DNA of 64,000 nt from Cellulomonas taurus (GTDB taxonomy: Bacteria; Actinomycetota; Actinomycetes; Actinomycetales; Cellulomonadaceae). The stretch lies in contig NZ_CP051884.1 in NCBI RefSeq assembly GCF_012931845.1, forward strand, positions 2,046,001 through 2,110,000. Reading direction: 5' to 3'. Of this stretch, positions 38,406 through 47,717 are shown in pieces; position 1 is the first letter of the stretch; the number at the start of each line of letters is the position of its first letter. A program made the translations under genes and the position numbers. The notes under the pieces are model-generated. The model was not told the origin of the DNA, did not search any database, and saw only the letters and a list, made by a program, of their open reading frames with translations.

Positions 38406-39038
38406 ATGAGCGAGCACGACGTCACGAGCGGACCGGACGAGAGCGACCTGTCCGCACTGACCGCGGCTGCCAGCGACACCCTCTCGGTGCGGCGGGTGTT
38501 CGGCGATGCCTACGAGCAGGACGGCGCGTTGATCATCCCGGTGGCGGTGGTGCTGGGCACCCACGTGCGCGCCAGTGCGGGCGGCCGGGGCCGGGTGGGC
38601 GACGGACGGCGCCGAGGTCGATCCGGTGGCCAGGTGACCGGGGCGGACGGCGGGGTGAGCGCGGACGCACCGACGGCCGGCTCGGGGACCGCGACCGACG
38701 CGTCCACGGCCACCGCCGCATCCGCGCCCGGTGCGACCAGCACCACCGCCGAGTCCGCACCCGGCGGGCCGCACGTCCGCGGTGGTGCCGCGCGGTGGTG
38801 GGGGCATCTGCGCCCGGTGGCCGGTCAGGCTCGCGGGGCGGGCCGCGCCGGGGCGGGCGGGTTCGCCAGTCACGCCCGACCGCTCGGGGTCTATGTGGTG
38901 CGCGACGGCGAGGTGACCTGGCGGCCGGCGCTCGATCTCAACCGGGTGATCCTCGGCGGGCAGATCGTCGGAGCCGTGGTCGGGACCGCCCTCGCGGTGA
39001 CGCTGCCGATCGCCGCGGCGCTGGCCCGGCGCCGCTGA
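38406..39038 (+). CDS. GerW/YtfJ-like protein
   Basis: 210 aa. Conserved ends, RRVFGDAYEQDGALIIPVAV and GGFASHARPLGVYVVRDGEV, match the YtfJ/GerW family first known from spore formers but common in non-sporulating actinobacteria. Between them lies a Gly/Arg/Thr/Ala-rich insert of about 80 residues. A C-terminal hydrophobic segment (GGQIVGAVVGTALAVTLPIA) may anchor it in the membrane. AGGAGAG before the ATG is a good ribosome site. Role unknown. Confidence 0.75.
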   Translation: MSEHDVTSGPDESDLSALTAAASDTLSVRRVFGDAYEQDGALIIPVAVVLGTHVRASAGGRGRVGDGRRRGRSGGQVTGADGGVSADAPTAGSGTATDASTATAASAPGATSTTAESAPGGPHVRGGAARWWGHLRPVAGQARGAGRAGAGGFASHARPLGVYVVRDGEVTWRPALDLNRVILGGQIVGAVVGTALAVTLPIAAALARRR

Positions 39039-39108
39039 CCGGAACCGGTGAACGAGGCTGACCGCAACCGCTGGGCGGCGCAGCCGACCGACGCCGTGTG
39101 GGGGCCGG

Positions 39109-39975
39109 TCAGCGCAGCCGCACCTGCACGGAGTCGACCCGGCGGGTGACGGTCTCACTGCCCGCCAGGGCGGCACCCACGGCACGGAGCACCGCATCCA
39201 CGGTGCCGCGGTCCAGTCCGGGCACCAGGTGCAGGTCGACCGAGACTTCGGCGCGGTCGCCGGGGACCACACGCAGCTCCCGGATCGCCGGGCGTTCCGT
39301 GGTCGGTGCCGAGGTCGCGGGGGCCGAGCGCCGCCACCAGCGGCGAGGCTGCTCGGTCGCGGCGGCGGCCGGTGCCGGGTCGCCGACCGCGACCGCCGCG
39401 GTGATCGCCTCGCGCACCGCGTCCCGGACCTCCGGTGCCACGATGCGGTCGGCGCCGGTGCCGGTGACGGCGGGCGACCAGTCGATCTGCTGGGCGAGGG
39501 CCCAGACCGCGGGACGGGGCACCAGCACGGTGACCGGACCACCCGGGTCGAGGACCAGCAGCTCCCAGCCCTCCTCCACGGCGGACAGCGCCGCCCGGGC
39601 GATCTCGGTCGGCACCGGGCGGGCGTCGGCGCGCCAGGCGGTCATCGCCGCCACCGAGCTGAACACCGGCAGTGCGGTGCGGCCGTCCGGCGCTTGCAGG
39701 GCGACGATGCCGGCGGACGCCTGCCGGTCGACGGTGTGGGCGTGACCGTGCACCTCGACGGTCTCGGTCGCCTCCGCCTCGGCGAGCACCGGCACCAGCA
39801 CCCGGGTCCCGGCCAGCGCGGCAATCACGTCCGCGAGCTCGGCGACCGCTCGGGGATCGCCGGAGCCCGTCGACCGCGTCCGGCCGTAGGCACGGAGCAC
39901 CGCCGCGAGCGTCGGGTCCGCCGACCCGTCGTCGCCGGAGAACGCCGAGGTCGGCGGCAGTTCCCGCCCGGTCAC
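39109..39975 (-). CDS. SseB family protein
   Basis: 288 aa. The N-terminal SseB-like domain (about 30-140: [36 protein letters not shown], and [20 protein letters not shown]) is followed by an Ala/Arg-rich linker and a small C-terminal domain ([20 protein letters not shown]). SseB proteins are often found beside histidine or infC genes in actinobacteria; the name comes from a protein that enhances rhodanese-like serine sensitivity, and the actual role is unclear. The GTG at 39975 overlaps the hisA stop (GTGA), so it ends the his transcript. Confidence 0.82.
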   Translation of the reverse strand: MTGRELPPTSAFSGDDGSADPTLAAVLRAYGRTRSTGSGDPRAVAELADVIAALAGTRVLVPVLAEAEATETVEVHGHAHTVDRQASAGIVALQAPDGRTALPVFSSVAAMTAWRADARPVPTEIARAALSAVEEGWELLVLDPGGPVTVLVPRPAVWALAQQIDWSPAVTGTGADRIVAPEVRDAVREAITAAVAVGDPAPAAAATEQPRRWWRRSAPATSAPTTERPAIRELRVVPGDRAEVSVDLHLVPGLDRGTVDAVLRAVGAALAGSETVTRRVDSVQVRLR

Positions 39976-40715
39976 GGACGGCCCGCGACGTCCAGCGCCT
40001 CGGGCAGCGTGAACGCTCCGGCGTACAGCGCCTTGCCCACGATCGTGCCCTCGACACCCTCGCCGACGAGTGCCCGCAGCGCCCGCAGGTCGTCGAGGGA
40101 GGAGATGCCACCGGAGGCGACCACGGGGGCGTCGGTGCGACGGCAGACCTCGCGCAGCAGCTCGACGTTCGGTCCGCGCAGGGTGCCGTCCTTGGTGACG
40201 TCGGTGACGACGTAGCGGGCGCACCCGGCGTCGTCGAGTCGCGCCAGCACCTCCCAGAGGTCGCCGCCCTCCTGGGTCCAGCCGCGGGCGGCCAGCGTGG
40301 TGCCGCGGACATCGAGTCCGACCGCGATCTGGTCCCCGTGCCGGGCGATCGCCGCGGCGGTCCACTCCGGGTCCTCCAGTGCGGCGGTGCCGAGGTTGAC
40401 CCGGGCGGCGCCGGTGCTCAGCGCACGCTCGAGCGAGGCGTCGTCCCGGATGCCACCGGACAGCTCGACCCGGACGCCCCGGCCGGTGAGGTCGGCGGTC
40501 ACCTCGGACAGCAGTGCGGCGTTCGACCCGCGACCGAAGGCCGCGTCCAGGTCGACCAGGTGGATCCATTCGGCGCCCCCGGCCTGCCAGTCGAGCGCGG
40601 CGGACAGCGGGTCACCGTAGGAGGTCTCCGAGCCTGCCTCGCCCTGGACCAGACGCACCGCCTGACCATCGGCGACGTCGACGGCGGGGAGCAGCACAAG
40701 GCGGTCGGTGGTCAT
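39972..40715 (-). CDS. hisA: phosphoribosyl isomerase (HisA, probably PriA bifunctional)
   Basis: 247 aa TIM barrel. [15 protein letters not shown] carries the first catalytic Asp, and [14 protein letters not shown] the second; phosphate sites include GGIRDD and ASGGISS. It isomerises ProFAR in histidine synthesis. In most actinobacteria that lack trpF the same enzyme (PriA) also serves tryptophan synthesis; whether trpF is absent here cannot be seen. The ATG has a GAGGAG-type site. It starts 34 nt after hisH. Confidence 0.95.
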   Translation of the reverse strand: MTTDRLVLLPAVDVADGQAVRLVQGEAGSETSYGDPLSAALDWQAGGAEWIHLVDLDAAFGRGSNAALLSEVTADLTGRGVRVELSGGIRDDASLERALSTGAARVNLGTAALEDPEWTAAAIARHGDQIAVGLDVRGTTLAARGWTQEGGDLWEVLARLDDAGCARYVVTDVTKDGTLRGPNVELLREVCRRTDAPVVASGGISSLDDLRALRALVGEGVEGTIVGKALYAGAFTLPEALDVAGRP

Positions 40716-40749
40716 GGAACTCCTCGGTGGGTGGTGCGGGAAGGGGGCG

Positions 40750-41394
40750 TCAGGACAGGGTCTGGACCCAGTTGCGCAGCAGGGCCGCGCCGGCGTCACC
40801 GGACTTCTCCGGGTGGAACTGGGTGGCCGACAGCGGGCCGTTCTCCACCGCGGCGACGAAGCGGCCGCCGTGGTCGGCCCAGGTGACCCGGGGCGCGGTG
40901 AACAGGTCGGGATCGGCGGTCTGCTCCAGCGGGAAGGACCGGGCGGCGTAGGAGTGCACGAAGTAAAACCGTTCGTCCTCGATGCCGTCGAACAGTCGGC
41001 TCCCGCTCGGCGGCTCGACGGTGGCCCAGCCCATGTGCGGCACCACGTCGGCCTCCAGGCGGTCGACCAGACCGGGCCACTCACCGAGGCCGTCGGTCAG
41101 CGTGCCGTGCTCGTCGCCCTGGGCGAACATCACCTGCATCCCGACGCAGATGCCGAGCACCGGACGCCCACCGGCGAGGCGCCGGTCGACGATCTGGTCG
41201 CCCCGGACCTCGCGCAGCCCCGCCATCACCGCGGCGAACGCCCCGACGCCGGGCACCACGAGTCCGTCGGCCTCGGCGGCACGATGCGGGTCGCCGGTCA
41301 GCTCGACGGCAGCGCCCACCCGTTCCAGGGCGCGCACAGCGGATCGGACGTTGCCGAATCCGTAGTCCAGGACGACGACATCAGGTGCAGACAC
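40750..41394 (-). CDS. hisH: imidazole glycerol phosphate synthase subunit HisH
   Basis: 214 aa class I glutamine amidotransferase that supplies ammonia to HisF (not in this window). The nucleophile Cys is in [10 protein letters not shown], and the His/Glu pair in QFHPEKSG. It starts with GTG, with a TAACCT box 6 nt upstream, so it may also have its own leaderless transcript within the his cluster. Confidence 0.95.
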   Translation of the reverse strand: MSAPDVVVLDYGFGNVRSAVRALERVGAAVELTGDPHRAAEADGLVVPGVGAFAAVMAGLREVRGDQIVDRRLAGGRPVLGICVGMQVMFAQGDEHGTLTDGLGEWPGLVDRLEADVVPHMGWATVEPPSGSRLFDGIEDERFYFVHSYAARSFPLEQTADPDLFTAPRVTWADHGGRFVAAVENGPLSATQFHPEKSGDAGAALLRNWVQTLS

Positions 41395-41400
41395 GGGTTC

Positions 41401-41406
41401 AGGTTA
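41401..41406 (-). promoter_or_regulatory. possible -10 box for leaderless hisH mRNA
   Basis: TAACCT on the minus strand, 6 nt before the hisH GTG at 41394. There is no Shine-Dalgarno in the 42-nt gap after the preceding gene. Confidence 0.35.
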
Positions 41407-41436
41407 ACGGTCACCACGGACAGAGCGGGCGGCGTC

Positions 41437-41988
41437 TCAGTCCTTGCCGCGCTTGCGTCGACCGGCGGACAGGGCACGCATCGCGGTCCATCGCGACATG
41501 CCGACACTGGTCACCACGCCGGGCACCTGGTCGACGGTCCGGGTGCCGAGCAACAGGTCCTCCAGCTCCGGCGGGGCACCGGAGAGCACCAGACCGGCCG
41601 CCAGGTCGTCCTCGTGCTCGCCACCGTTCCACCGGCTCGCCGCGATCCGCCCGCCGCGCCGGTCCAGGAGCAGCACCGGGGCCATCGGGAGCAGGCGGGA
41701 CAGCGCGGCGGCGGCCTCGGTGGCCACGGCCGCCCGCGGTGCCGACCGCAGCACCGCGAGCGCCCCGATCGGCGACGGCACGACGTCCACGTCGAGTCCG
41801 GCCAGCGAGCAGGCGGCGGCCAGCGGCTTGGCCTCGGCGACCTGGGTGACCAGCAGGGTGATGGTCGGTTCCTGCGGGGAGGCGGCGTCGTCCAGCCCGG
41901 ACAGGTCGTCGGGGATCTCGATGTCCCCCAGGTCGGTCAGGTCGTCGGGCAGGTCGTCGGGTCGGTCCTCGGGGCGGTTCTCGCTCAC
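41437..41988 (-). CDS. hypothetical protein of the his cluster
   Basis: 183 aa, not recognised. An acidic, disordered start (about 1-40, [18 protein letters not shown]) is followed by a compact alpha/beta region ([38 protein letters not shown]) and a basic end (RRKRGKD). Its GTG overlaps the hisB stop by 4 bp and hisH follows 42 nt later, so it is co-expressed with histidine genes. Similar unnamed proteins lie between hisB and hisH in other actinobacteria (from memory). No membrane segment, no metal motif. Confidence 0.7.
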   Translation of the reverse strand: MSENRPEDRPDDLPDDLTDLGDIEIPDDLSGLDDAASPQEPTITLLVTQVAEAKPLAAACSLAGLDVDVVPSPIGALAVLRSAPRAAVATEAAAALSRLLPMAPVLLLDRRGGRIAASRWNGGEHEDDLAAGLVLSGAPPELEDLLLGTRTVDQVPGVVTSVGMSRWTAMRALSAGRRKRGKD

Positions 41989-42587
41989 AGGGCACCCTTC
42001 GTGCTCGGGATGCCGTCCACCCGGGGGTCGACGGCCACCGCTGCGCGCAGGGCTCGTGCCAGGGCCTTGAACTGCGCTTCCACGATGTGGTGCGGGTCGC
42101 GACCGGCCAGCACGCGCACGTGCACGGTGAAGGCGGCGTGGTGGGCGATCGACTCCAGGACGTGCCGGGTCAGCGACCCGGTGAAGTGCCCGCCGATCAG
42201 GTGGTATTCCTGGCCGGCCGGCTCACCCGAGTGCACCAGGTAGGGCCGACCGGAGACGTCGACGACCGCCTGGGCCAGTGCCTCGTCCAGCGGCACGGTC
42301 GCGTCGCCGTAGCGCGAGATGCCGCGCTTGTCCCCGAGCGCCTCCCGCAGCGCCTCGCCCAGACAGATCGCCACGTCCTCGACGGTGTGGTGCGCGTCGA
42401 TGTCGGTGTCGCCGGTGGCTCGGACGGTGAGGTCGATCAGCGAGTGCTTGCCCAGGGCGGTGAGCATGTGGTCGTAGAACGGCACCGTGGTGCTGATCTC
42501 GGTGCGGCCGGTGCCGTCGAGGTCCACCTCCACCACGACGCTGGACTCACTGGTCGTCCGCTCGATCCTGGCCGTGCGTGCGCTCAC
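41985..42587 (-). CDS. hisB: imidazoleglycerol-phosphate dehydratase
   Basis: 200 aa manganese enzyme. The two metal-binding repeats appear as [17 protein letters not shown] with [17 protein letters not shown], and [20 protein letters not shown] with [18 protein letters not shown]. It is the single-domain form without the HisB-N phosphatase. The GTG at 42587 overlaps the hisC stop (GTGA). Confidence 0.96.
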   Translation of the reverse strand: MSARTARIERTTSESSVVVEVDLDGTGRTEISTTVPFYDHMLTALGKHSLIDLTVRATGDTDIDAHHTVEDVAICLGEALREALGDKRGISRYGDATVPLDEALAQAVVDVSGRPYLVHSGEPAGQEYHLIGGHFTGSLTRHVLESIAHHAAFTVHVRVLAGRDPHHIVEAQFKALARALRAAVAVDPRVDGIPSTKGAL

Positions 42588-43720
42588 TGCCCCACCACCT
42601 CGCTCAGTGCGGCCTTGAACGCCGCCGTCTCCTCCGGGGTGCCGACCGACACCCGCAGCCATCCTTCGGGACCGACCTCACGGATCAGCACCCCCCGGTC
42701 CAGCAGTCCCTGCCAGACGGCGTGCCGGTCCGGGAACGTCCCGAACAGCACGAAGTTCGCATCCGAGTCGGCGACCCGGTGTCCGCGCGCCCGCAGCCAG
42801 TCCACCAGGGCGTCCCGCTCGGCGCGCAGCGACCCGACCTGGGCCATCAGCGCGGTCGAGTGCCGCAGCGCGGCGCGGGCGGTCGCCTGGGTGACCGCGG
42901 ACAGGTGGTACGGCAACCGCACGATCCGCAGCACGTCGACCAGCTCCCGGCTCGCCGCGAGGTACCCGATCCGCGCACCGGCCAGACCGAAGGCCTTGGA
43001 CATGGTGCGGCTGACCGCCAGGTGCGGGTACTCGGCGAGCAGGGTGAGCGCGGACGGCACACCGTCGCGGCGGAACTCGCCGTAGGCCTCGTCGACCACC
43101 ACCACGCAGCCGCCCGGCACCTGCGCCGCGGCGTCCAGCACCTCGCGGACGGTGTCCAAGGACAGCGCGGTGCCGGTCGGGTTGTTCGGGCTGGTCAGCA
43201 GCACCACCGACGGGGCCTCGCGGGCCAGCAGCGCGCGAGCCTCGGCCGGGTCGACGTCGAAGTCCTCGGTCCGGCGACCGGCGACCCACCGGGTGTGGGT
43301 GTCCCGCGCGTACTCCGGGTACATCGAGTAGGTCGGCGCGAAGGACACCGCGGTGCGGCCGGGGCCGCCGAAGCCCTGCAACAGGTGCAGCATGACCTCG
43401 TTCGAGCCGTTGGCGGCCCAGATCTGCTCGGCGGGCAGGCGGACGCCGGACTCCACCGCGAGGTAGTCGGCCAGGTCGGCGCGCAGGTCGAGGAACTCCC
43501 GATCCGGGTAGCGGTTCAGCCCGTGCGCGGCCTCCGCCACCGCCTCGGCGATCTCGCGCACCACCGCGTCGGAGGGCGGGTAGGGGTTCTCGTTCACGTT
43601 CAGCAGCACCGGCACGTCGAGCTGCGGGGCGCCGTAGGGCGCCTCACCTGCGAGCTCGGGGCGCACCGGCAGCACCGGGGTGCCGGGCAGGTCGCGCGCG
43701 GCGTCGGGGGAATCGGTCAC
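42584..43720 (-). CDS. hisC: histidinol-phosphate aminotransferase
   Basis: 378 aa class I/II PLP aminotransferase. [11 protein letters not shown] is the substrate-loop start, [11 protein letters not shown] and VVDEAYGEF line the PLP site, and [17 protein letters not shown] carries the PLP Lys. The GTG start follows a TACCCT box by 6 nt; hisC therefore seems to head its own transcript hisC-B-hyp-H-A-sseB, separate from hisD. Confidence 0.95.
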   Translation of the reverse strand: MTDSPDAARDLPGTPVLPVRPELAGEAPYGAPQLDVPVLLNVNENPYPPSDAVVREIAEAVAEAAHGLNRYPDREFLDLRADLADYLAVESGVRLPAEQIWAANGSNEVMLHLLQGFGGPGRTAVSFAPTYSMYPEYARDTHTRWVAGRRTEDFDVDPAEARALLAREAPSVVLLTSPNNPTGTALSLDTVREVLDAAAQVPGGCVVVVDEAYGEFRRDGVPSALTLLAEYPHLAVSRTMSKAFGLAGARIGYLAASRELVDVLRIVRLPYHLSAVTQATARAALRHSTALMAQVGSLRAERDALVDWLRARGHRVADSDANFVLFGTFPDRHAVWQGLLDRGVLIREVGPEGWLRVSVGTPEETAAFKAALSEVVGQ

Positions 43721-43726
43721 CGGGCA

Positions 43727-43766
43727 AGGGTATCCGCGCCGCGCCGTCGGAGGTCGCCCCTAGGCT
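43727..43766. promoter_or_regulatory. divergent leaderless promoters of hisC and recQ
   Basis: Only 53 nt separate the two starts. On the minus strand TACCCT (43727-43732) lies 6 nt before the hisC GTG; on the plus strand TAGGCT (43761-43766) lies 7 nt before the recQ ATG. Neither start has a Shine-Dalgarno. Confidence 0.5.
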
Positions 43767-43773
43767 CGCGGCC

Positions 43774-45915
43774 ATGAGTTCGTCGGATCTGCGAAGTGAG
43801 GCCGAGGCCGTCCTGCGCCGCCTGGTCGGCCGGGAGGACGCGCGGCTGCGCGACGACCAGTGGCGGGCGATCGAGGCGCTGGTGCGCGACCACCGGCGGG
43901 CACTGGTCGTCCAGCGCACCGGGTGGGGCAAGTCAGCGGTCTACTTCGTGGCGACCGCGCTGCTGCGCGCCCGGGGTGCCGGTCCCACCGTCCTGGTCTC
44001 ACCCCTGCTGGCGCTGATGCGCAACCAGGTGGCGTCGGCCGCCGGTGCCGGGGTGCGGGCGGCGACCCTCAACTCCGCGAACGTCACCGAGTGGGACGCG
44101 GTGCACGCGGCCGTCGCCGCCGGGGAGATCGACGTGCTGCTGGTCAGCCCGGAGCGACTGAACAACCCCGCCTTCCGGGACGAGGTGCTGCCGTCCTTGG
44201 CCGCCGACGCCGGGCTGGTGGTGGTGGACGAGGCGCACTGCATCTCGGACTGGGGGCACGACTTCCGCCCCGACTACCGACGGTTGCGCACCCTGCTGGC
44301 CGAGCTGCCCACCGGCATTCCGGTGCTGGCGACCACCGCCACCGCGAACGGGCGAGTCACCGCGGACATCGCCGAACAGCTCGGCACCGGGGGCGACCAG
44401 GACGTGCTGGTGCTGCGCGGGCCGCTGGACAGGTCCAGCCTCGACCTGTCGGTGGTGCGGCTGCCGGACACCGCCGCGCAGCTGGCCTGGCTGACCGCGA
44501 ACCTGCCGGCGCTGCCCGGCTCCGGGATCATCTACTGCCTGACCATCGCCGCCGCCGGGCAGGTGGCCGACCACCTGCGATCGGCCGGGATGGACGTGCA
44601 GGTCTACACCGGGCAGACCGACCCGGCCGAGCGGGAGCAGGCCGAGGCCGACCTGCTCGCCAACCGGGTCAAGGCGCTGGTCGCCACCTCCGCCCTCGGC
44701 ATGGGCTTCGACAAGCCGGATCTCGGCTTCGTGGTGCACGTCGGCGCGCCCTCGTCGCCGATCAGTTACTACCAGCAGGTCGGCCGGGCCGGTCGTGCCG
44801 CCGAGGCGGTCGGCGGCCGGGCCACCGCCGTGCTGCTGCCGGGCCGGGAGGACCGGGCGATCTGGGAGTGGTTCGCCCAGAACGCCTTCCCGCCGGAGCC
44901 GGAGGTGCGGGCGGCCCTCGACGCGCTGACCGAGGCGGGCACGCTGTCCACCACCGCGCTGGAACCCCGGGTCAGCCTGCGCCGCGGACGGTTGGAGCAG
45001 ATGCTCAAGGTGCTCGACGTCGACGGCGCCGTGCACCGGGTCCAGGGCGGCTGGCAGGCGACCGGCAGACCGTGGAGCTACGACGCCGAGCGCTACGCCC
45101 GGGTCACGGCGACCCGGCAGGCCGAGCAGCAGTCGATGCTGGACTACATCGCCACCGACGGGTGCCGGATGGCCCACCTGCGCCGGGCACTGGACGACCC
45201 CGACCTGACCGACGACAGCACCTGGCGGTGCGGACGGTGCGACACCTGCACCGGCCGGGTGACCGGCGCCGCCCCCGACGCCGAGCAGATCGCCGCCGCC
45301 CGGGACCAGCTCGCGGTCGCCGGCGTGCCGGTGGAACCGCGGCGGCAGTGGCCGAGCGGGATGAGGACCCTCGGGATCGAGCTGTCCGGCCGGATCGCCG
45401 AGGGTGAGCGCGCGGCCACCGGTCGCGCGGTGGCCCGGATGGACTCGGTCGGGTGGGGCGGGTTGCTGCGCGACCTGTTCGCCCCCGGCGCTCCGGTGCC
45501 CGACGGCCTGCCCCCGCAGCTGCGCGGGCCGGTGCTGGCGACGGTGGACGCCTGGGACTGGTCGGCCGCCCCGGAGGGGGTGGTGCTGATCGAGTCCGCC
45601 CAGCACGGCACCCTGGTCCGGCACCTGGCCGAGGGCGTGTCCCGGCACCTCGGCATCCCGGTGGTCGGCGCCGTGCGGCCCGCCGCGGACAGTGCGCCCG
45701 GGCGGCACGACGTGAACTCCGCGCACCGACTCGCCGGGGTGGTGCGGCGGTTGGAGCTGGACCTGTCCCCCGCCGCGGCCGCCGGTCTGCCCGGTCGGCG
45801 GGTGCTGCTGATCGACGACCGGGTGGACAGCGGGTGGACCCTGACCGTGGCCGCCCGGTTGCTGCGGCAGGCCGGGGCGCAGGAGGTGCTGCCGTTGGTG
45901 CTCGGCCTGGGGTGA
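43774..45915 (+). CDS. RecQ family DNA helicase with C-terminal phosphoribosyltransferase-like motif
   Basis: 713 aa. Superfamily 2 helicase: Walker A TGWGKS (49-54), DEAH (152-155) in VVVDEAHCISDWGHDFRP, the GMGFDKPDLGFVVH segment, and motif VI QVGRAGRA. A RecQ-type zinc cluster is seen in GCRMAHLRRAL with WRCGRCDTCTG (about 470-505). No HRDC domain follows. Instead the last 150 residues contain VVLIESAQHGTLVRHLAEG and VLLIDDRVDSGWTL (about 677-690), which resembles the PRPP-binding loop of phosphoribosyltransferases. It is transcribed against the flanking his genes and sits between hisC and hisD. Confidence 0.88.
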   Translation: MSSSDLRSEAEAVLRRLVGREDARLRDDQWRAIEALVRDHRRALVVQRTGWGKSAVYFVATALLRARGAGPTVLVSPLLALMRNQVASAAGAGVRAATLNSANVTEWDAVHAAVAAGEIDVLLVSPERLNNPAFRDEVLPSLAADAGLVVVDEAHCISDWGHDFRPDYRRLRTLLAELPTGIPVLATTATANGRVTADIAEQLGTGGDQDVLVLRGPLDRSSLDLSVVRLPDTAAQLAWLTANLPALPGSGIIYCLTIAAAGQVADHLRSAGMDVQVYTGQTDPAEREQAEADLLANRVKALVATSALGMGFDKPDLGFVVHVGAPSSPISYYQQVGRAGRAAEAVGGRATAVLLPGREDRAIWEWFAQNAFPPEPEVRAALDALTEAGTLSTTALEPRVSLRRGRLEQMLKVLDVDGAVHRVQGGWQATGRPWSYDAERYARVTATRQAEQQSMLDYIATDGCRMAHLRRALDDPDLTDDSTWRCGRCDTCTGRVTGAAPDAEQIAAARDQLAVAGVPVEPRRQWPSGMRTLGIELSGRIAEGERAATGRAVARMDSVGWGGLLRDLFAPGAPVPDGLPPQLRGPVLATVDAWDWSAAPEGVVLIESAQHGTLVRHLAEGVSRHLGIPVVGAVRPAADSAPGRHDVNSAHRLAGVVRRLELDLSPAAAAGLPGRRVLLIDDRVDSGWTLTVAARLLRQAGAQEVLPLVLGLG

Positions 45916-45923
45916 CACAGCGC

Positions 45924-45978
45924 GTCCGCGCGCCGGAGTCGGCGCGGTGCGTCCGCGCGCCGGAGTCGGCGCGCGGAC
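45924..45978. terminator. bidirectional terminator with duplicated unit
   Basis: A 23-bp unit occurs twice (45924-45946 and 45951-45973). The second copy completes a perfect 12-bp hairpin (45951-45962 with 45967-45978, GAGT loop) between the convergent recQ and hisD ends. Confidence 0.75.
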
Positions 45979-45980
45979 CC

Positions 45981-47294
45981 TCAGAACCGCGCGGTGACCG
46001 CCTCGCCGTGCGCGGGCAGGCCCTCGGCCTCGGCCAGCGCGACGATCTTGTCCGACACCTCACGCAGTGCGTCGGCGTCGTACTCGATCACCTGGACCGG
46101 CCGCACGAAGGAGTGCACCCCGAGCCCGGCGGAGAAGTGCGCGCAGCCGCCGGTGGGCAGGACGTGGTTCGACCCGGCGATGTAGTCACCGAGCGACACC
46201 GGCGAGTACGCGCCCACGAAGATCGCACCGGCGCTGGTCACCCGCTCGGCCAGCTCGGCGGCGTTCGCGGTCTGGATCTCCAGGTGCTCCGCGCCGTAGG
46301 CGTTCACCACGTCCAGCCCGGCCTGCAGGTCGTCGACCAGCACGATCGCCGACTGCCGACCGCCGAGCGCCTGGGCCACCCGCTGGGCGTGCCGGGTGAT
46401 CTGCACCCGATCCACCAGCTTCGCCTGCACCGCCATCGCCAGCTCCACCGACGGGGTGACCAGCACGGAGGCGGCCATCGGGTCGTGCTCGGCCTGCGAC
46501 ACCAGGTCGGCGGCCACGTGCACGGCGTTCGCGGTGCCGTCGGCCAGGATCGCGATCTCGGTCGGCCCGGCCTCGGAGTCGATGCCGACCAGTCCGCGTA
46601 CCAGACGCTTCGCGGCGGCGACGTAGACATTGCCCGGCCCGGTGATGACGTCCACCGGGTCGCACAGCACCGAGCCGTCCGCCTCGTTCGCGCCGTACGC
46701 CAGCATGCCGATCGCCTGGGCGCCACCCACCGCGTAGACCTCGTCCACGCCGAGCAGGGCACAGGTCGCCAGCACCACCGGGTCCGGCAGACCACCGTTG
46801 TCCCGCTGCGGCGGGGAGGTCACCGCCAGCGCACCGACCCCGGCCTCCTGCGCGGCGACCACGTTCATGATCACCGACGACGGGTACACCGCCAGGCCAC
46901 CCGGCACGTACAGCCCGACCCGGCGCACCGGGATCCAGCGCTGGCGCACCTGTGCACCGGGCGCCACCTGCACGGTGAAGTCCTGCGGCCGCTGCGCGGC
47001 GTGCACGGTGCGCACCCGCCGGATGGTCTCCTCCAGTGCTGAGCGCACCTCCGGGTCCAGCACGGTCACCGCCGCGCTGATCGCCTCGGCCGGTACCCGC
47101 AGGTGTTCGGGCCGCACGCCGTCGAAGCGCTCGGCCAGGTCACGCAGGGCGTCCGCACCGCGATGGCGCACGTCGGCGAGGATCGGGGCGACCGCCTCGG
47201 TGGCGGCCTCCACGTCCACCTCGGGGCGGGGCAGCTCGTCGAGCAGCTCACGACGGGTCAGGGTGCGACCGCGCAGGTCGATCCGGGAGATCAC
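45981..47294 (-). CDS. hisD: histidinol dehydrogenase
   Basis: 437 aa zinc- and NAD-dependent enzyme for the last two steps of histidine synthesis. Seen: [66 protein letters not shown] with the catalytic pair, and [20 protein letters not shown] near the end. The GTG at 47294 lies 7 nt after a TACACT box and has no Shine-Dalgarno. It is separated from hisC by the divergent recQ gene, so it is monocistronic here. Confidence 0.96.
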   Translation of the reverse strand: MISRIDLRGRTLTRRELLDELPRPEVDVEAATEAVAPILADVRHRGADALRDLAERFDGVRPEHLRVPAEAISAAVTVLDPEVRSALEETIRRVRTVHAAQRPQDFTVQVAPGAQVRQRWIPVRRVGLYVPGGLAVYPSSVIMNVVAAQEAGVGALAVTSPPQRDNGGLPDPVVLATCALLGVDEVYAVGGAQAIGMLAYGANEADGSVLCDPVDVITGPGNVYVAAAKRLVRGLVGIDSEAGPTEIAILADGTANAVHVAADLVSQAEHDPMAASVLVTPSVELAMAVQAKLVDRVQITRHAQRVAQALGGRQSAIVLVDDLQAGLDVVNAYGAEHLEIQTANAAELAERVTSAGAIFVGAYSPVSLGDYIAGSNHVLPTGGCAHFSAGLGVHSFVRPVQVIEYDADALREVSDKIVALAEAEGLPAHGEAVTARF

Positions 47295-47301
47295 CCGGCC
47301 G

Positions 47302-47307
47302 AGTGTA
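47302..47307 (-). promoter_or_regulatory. -10 box for leaderless hisD mRNA
   Basis: TACACT on the minus strand, exactly 7 nt before the hisD GTG at 47294. Confidence 0.5.
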
Positions 47308-47358
47308 GGCGGTGCGGCTGAGGTGCGGCTGGGTGATCCGGTCGGTGGGCGGCATGCA

Positions 47359-47410
47359 CGGGCGGTCGGCGGCCTGGGCGGGTGGACGGGCGGTCGGCGG
47401 CCTGGGCGGG
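47359..47410. repeat. 24-bp direct repeat between hisD and the S4 gene
   Basis: Two perfect copies of a 24-bp G-rich unit (47359-47382 and 47387-47410), 28 bp apart, in the divergent promoter region of hisD and the S4-domain gene. Period and position could affect promoter spacing. Confidence 0.6.
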
Positions 47411-47440
47411 GTCGGGCGATGTGCCTGGCAGGATGGGCGG

Positions 47441-47659
47441 GTGGACACCGTGCCGATCTCCGATGACGTCATCCGCCTGGGTCAGTTCCTGAAGCTGGCG
47501 AACCTCGCCGAGTCGGGTGCCGACGCCAGGACCCTGATCGAGAACGGCGACGTGCGGGTCAACGGTGAGGTGGAGCAGCGGCGCGGTCGCCAGCTGCGCC
47601 GGGGCGACCGGGTCGAGGTGGACGCCCCGACCGGCACCGACGGCGCCGAGGTCGGCTGA
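47441..47659 (+). CDS. small S4-domain RNA-binding protein
   Basis: 72 aa, essentially a single S4 fold: [40 protein letters not shown] and LRRGDRVEV. Similar to the YbcJ/YaaA-type single-S4 proteins thought to bind structured RNA. The GTG at 47441 is the only reasonable start; a G-rich segment with AGGA precedes it. It is divergent from hisD and convergent with dnaE. Confidence 0.85.
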   Translation: MDTVPISDDVIRLGQFLKLANLAESGADARTLIENGDVRVNGEVEQRRGRQLRRGDRVEVDAPTGTDGAEVG

Positions 47660-47692
47660 CCGCACACCCCGCGGACCCCACGGACCGGGGGT

Positions 47693-47713
47693 ACCCCGCA
47701 GACCCGGCGGGGT
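47693..47713. terminator. short hairpin between the S4 gene and dnaE
   Basis: 7-bp stem (47693-47699 with 47707-47713) and 7-nt loop, between convergent stops at 47659 and 47718. No T-run; weak. Confidence 0.35.
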
Positions 47714-47717
47714 GGGG

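Noticed and set aside
43774-45915. recQ as a recently acquired mobile gene
   Set aside because: Base composition and codon use match the neighbours and there are no repeats, integrase or att sites at its ends; simple rearrangement is enough.
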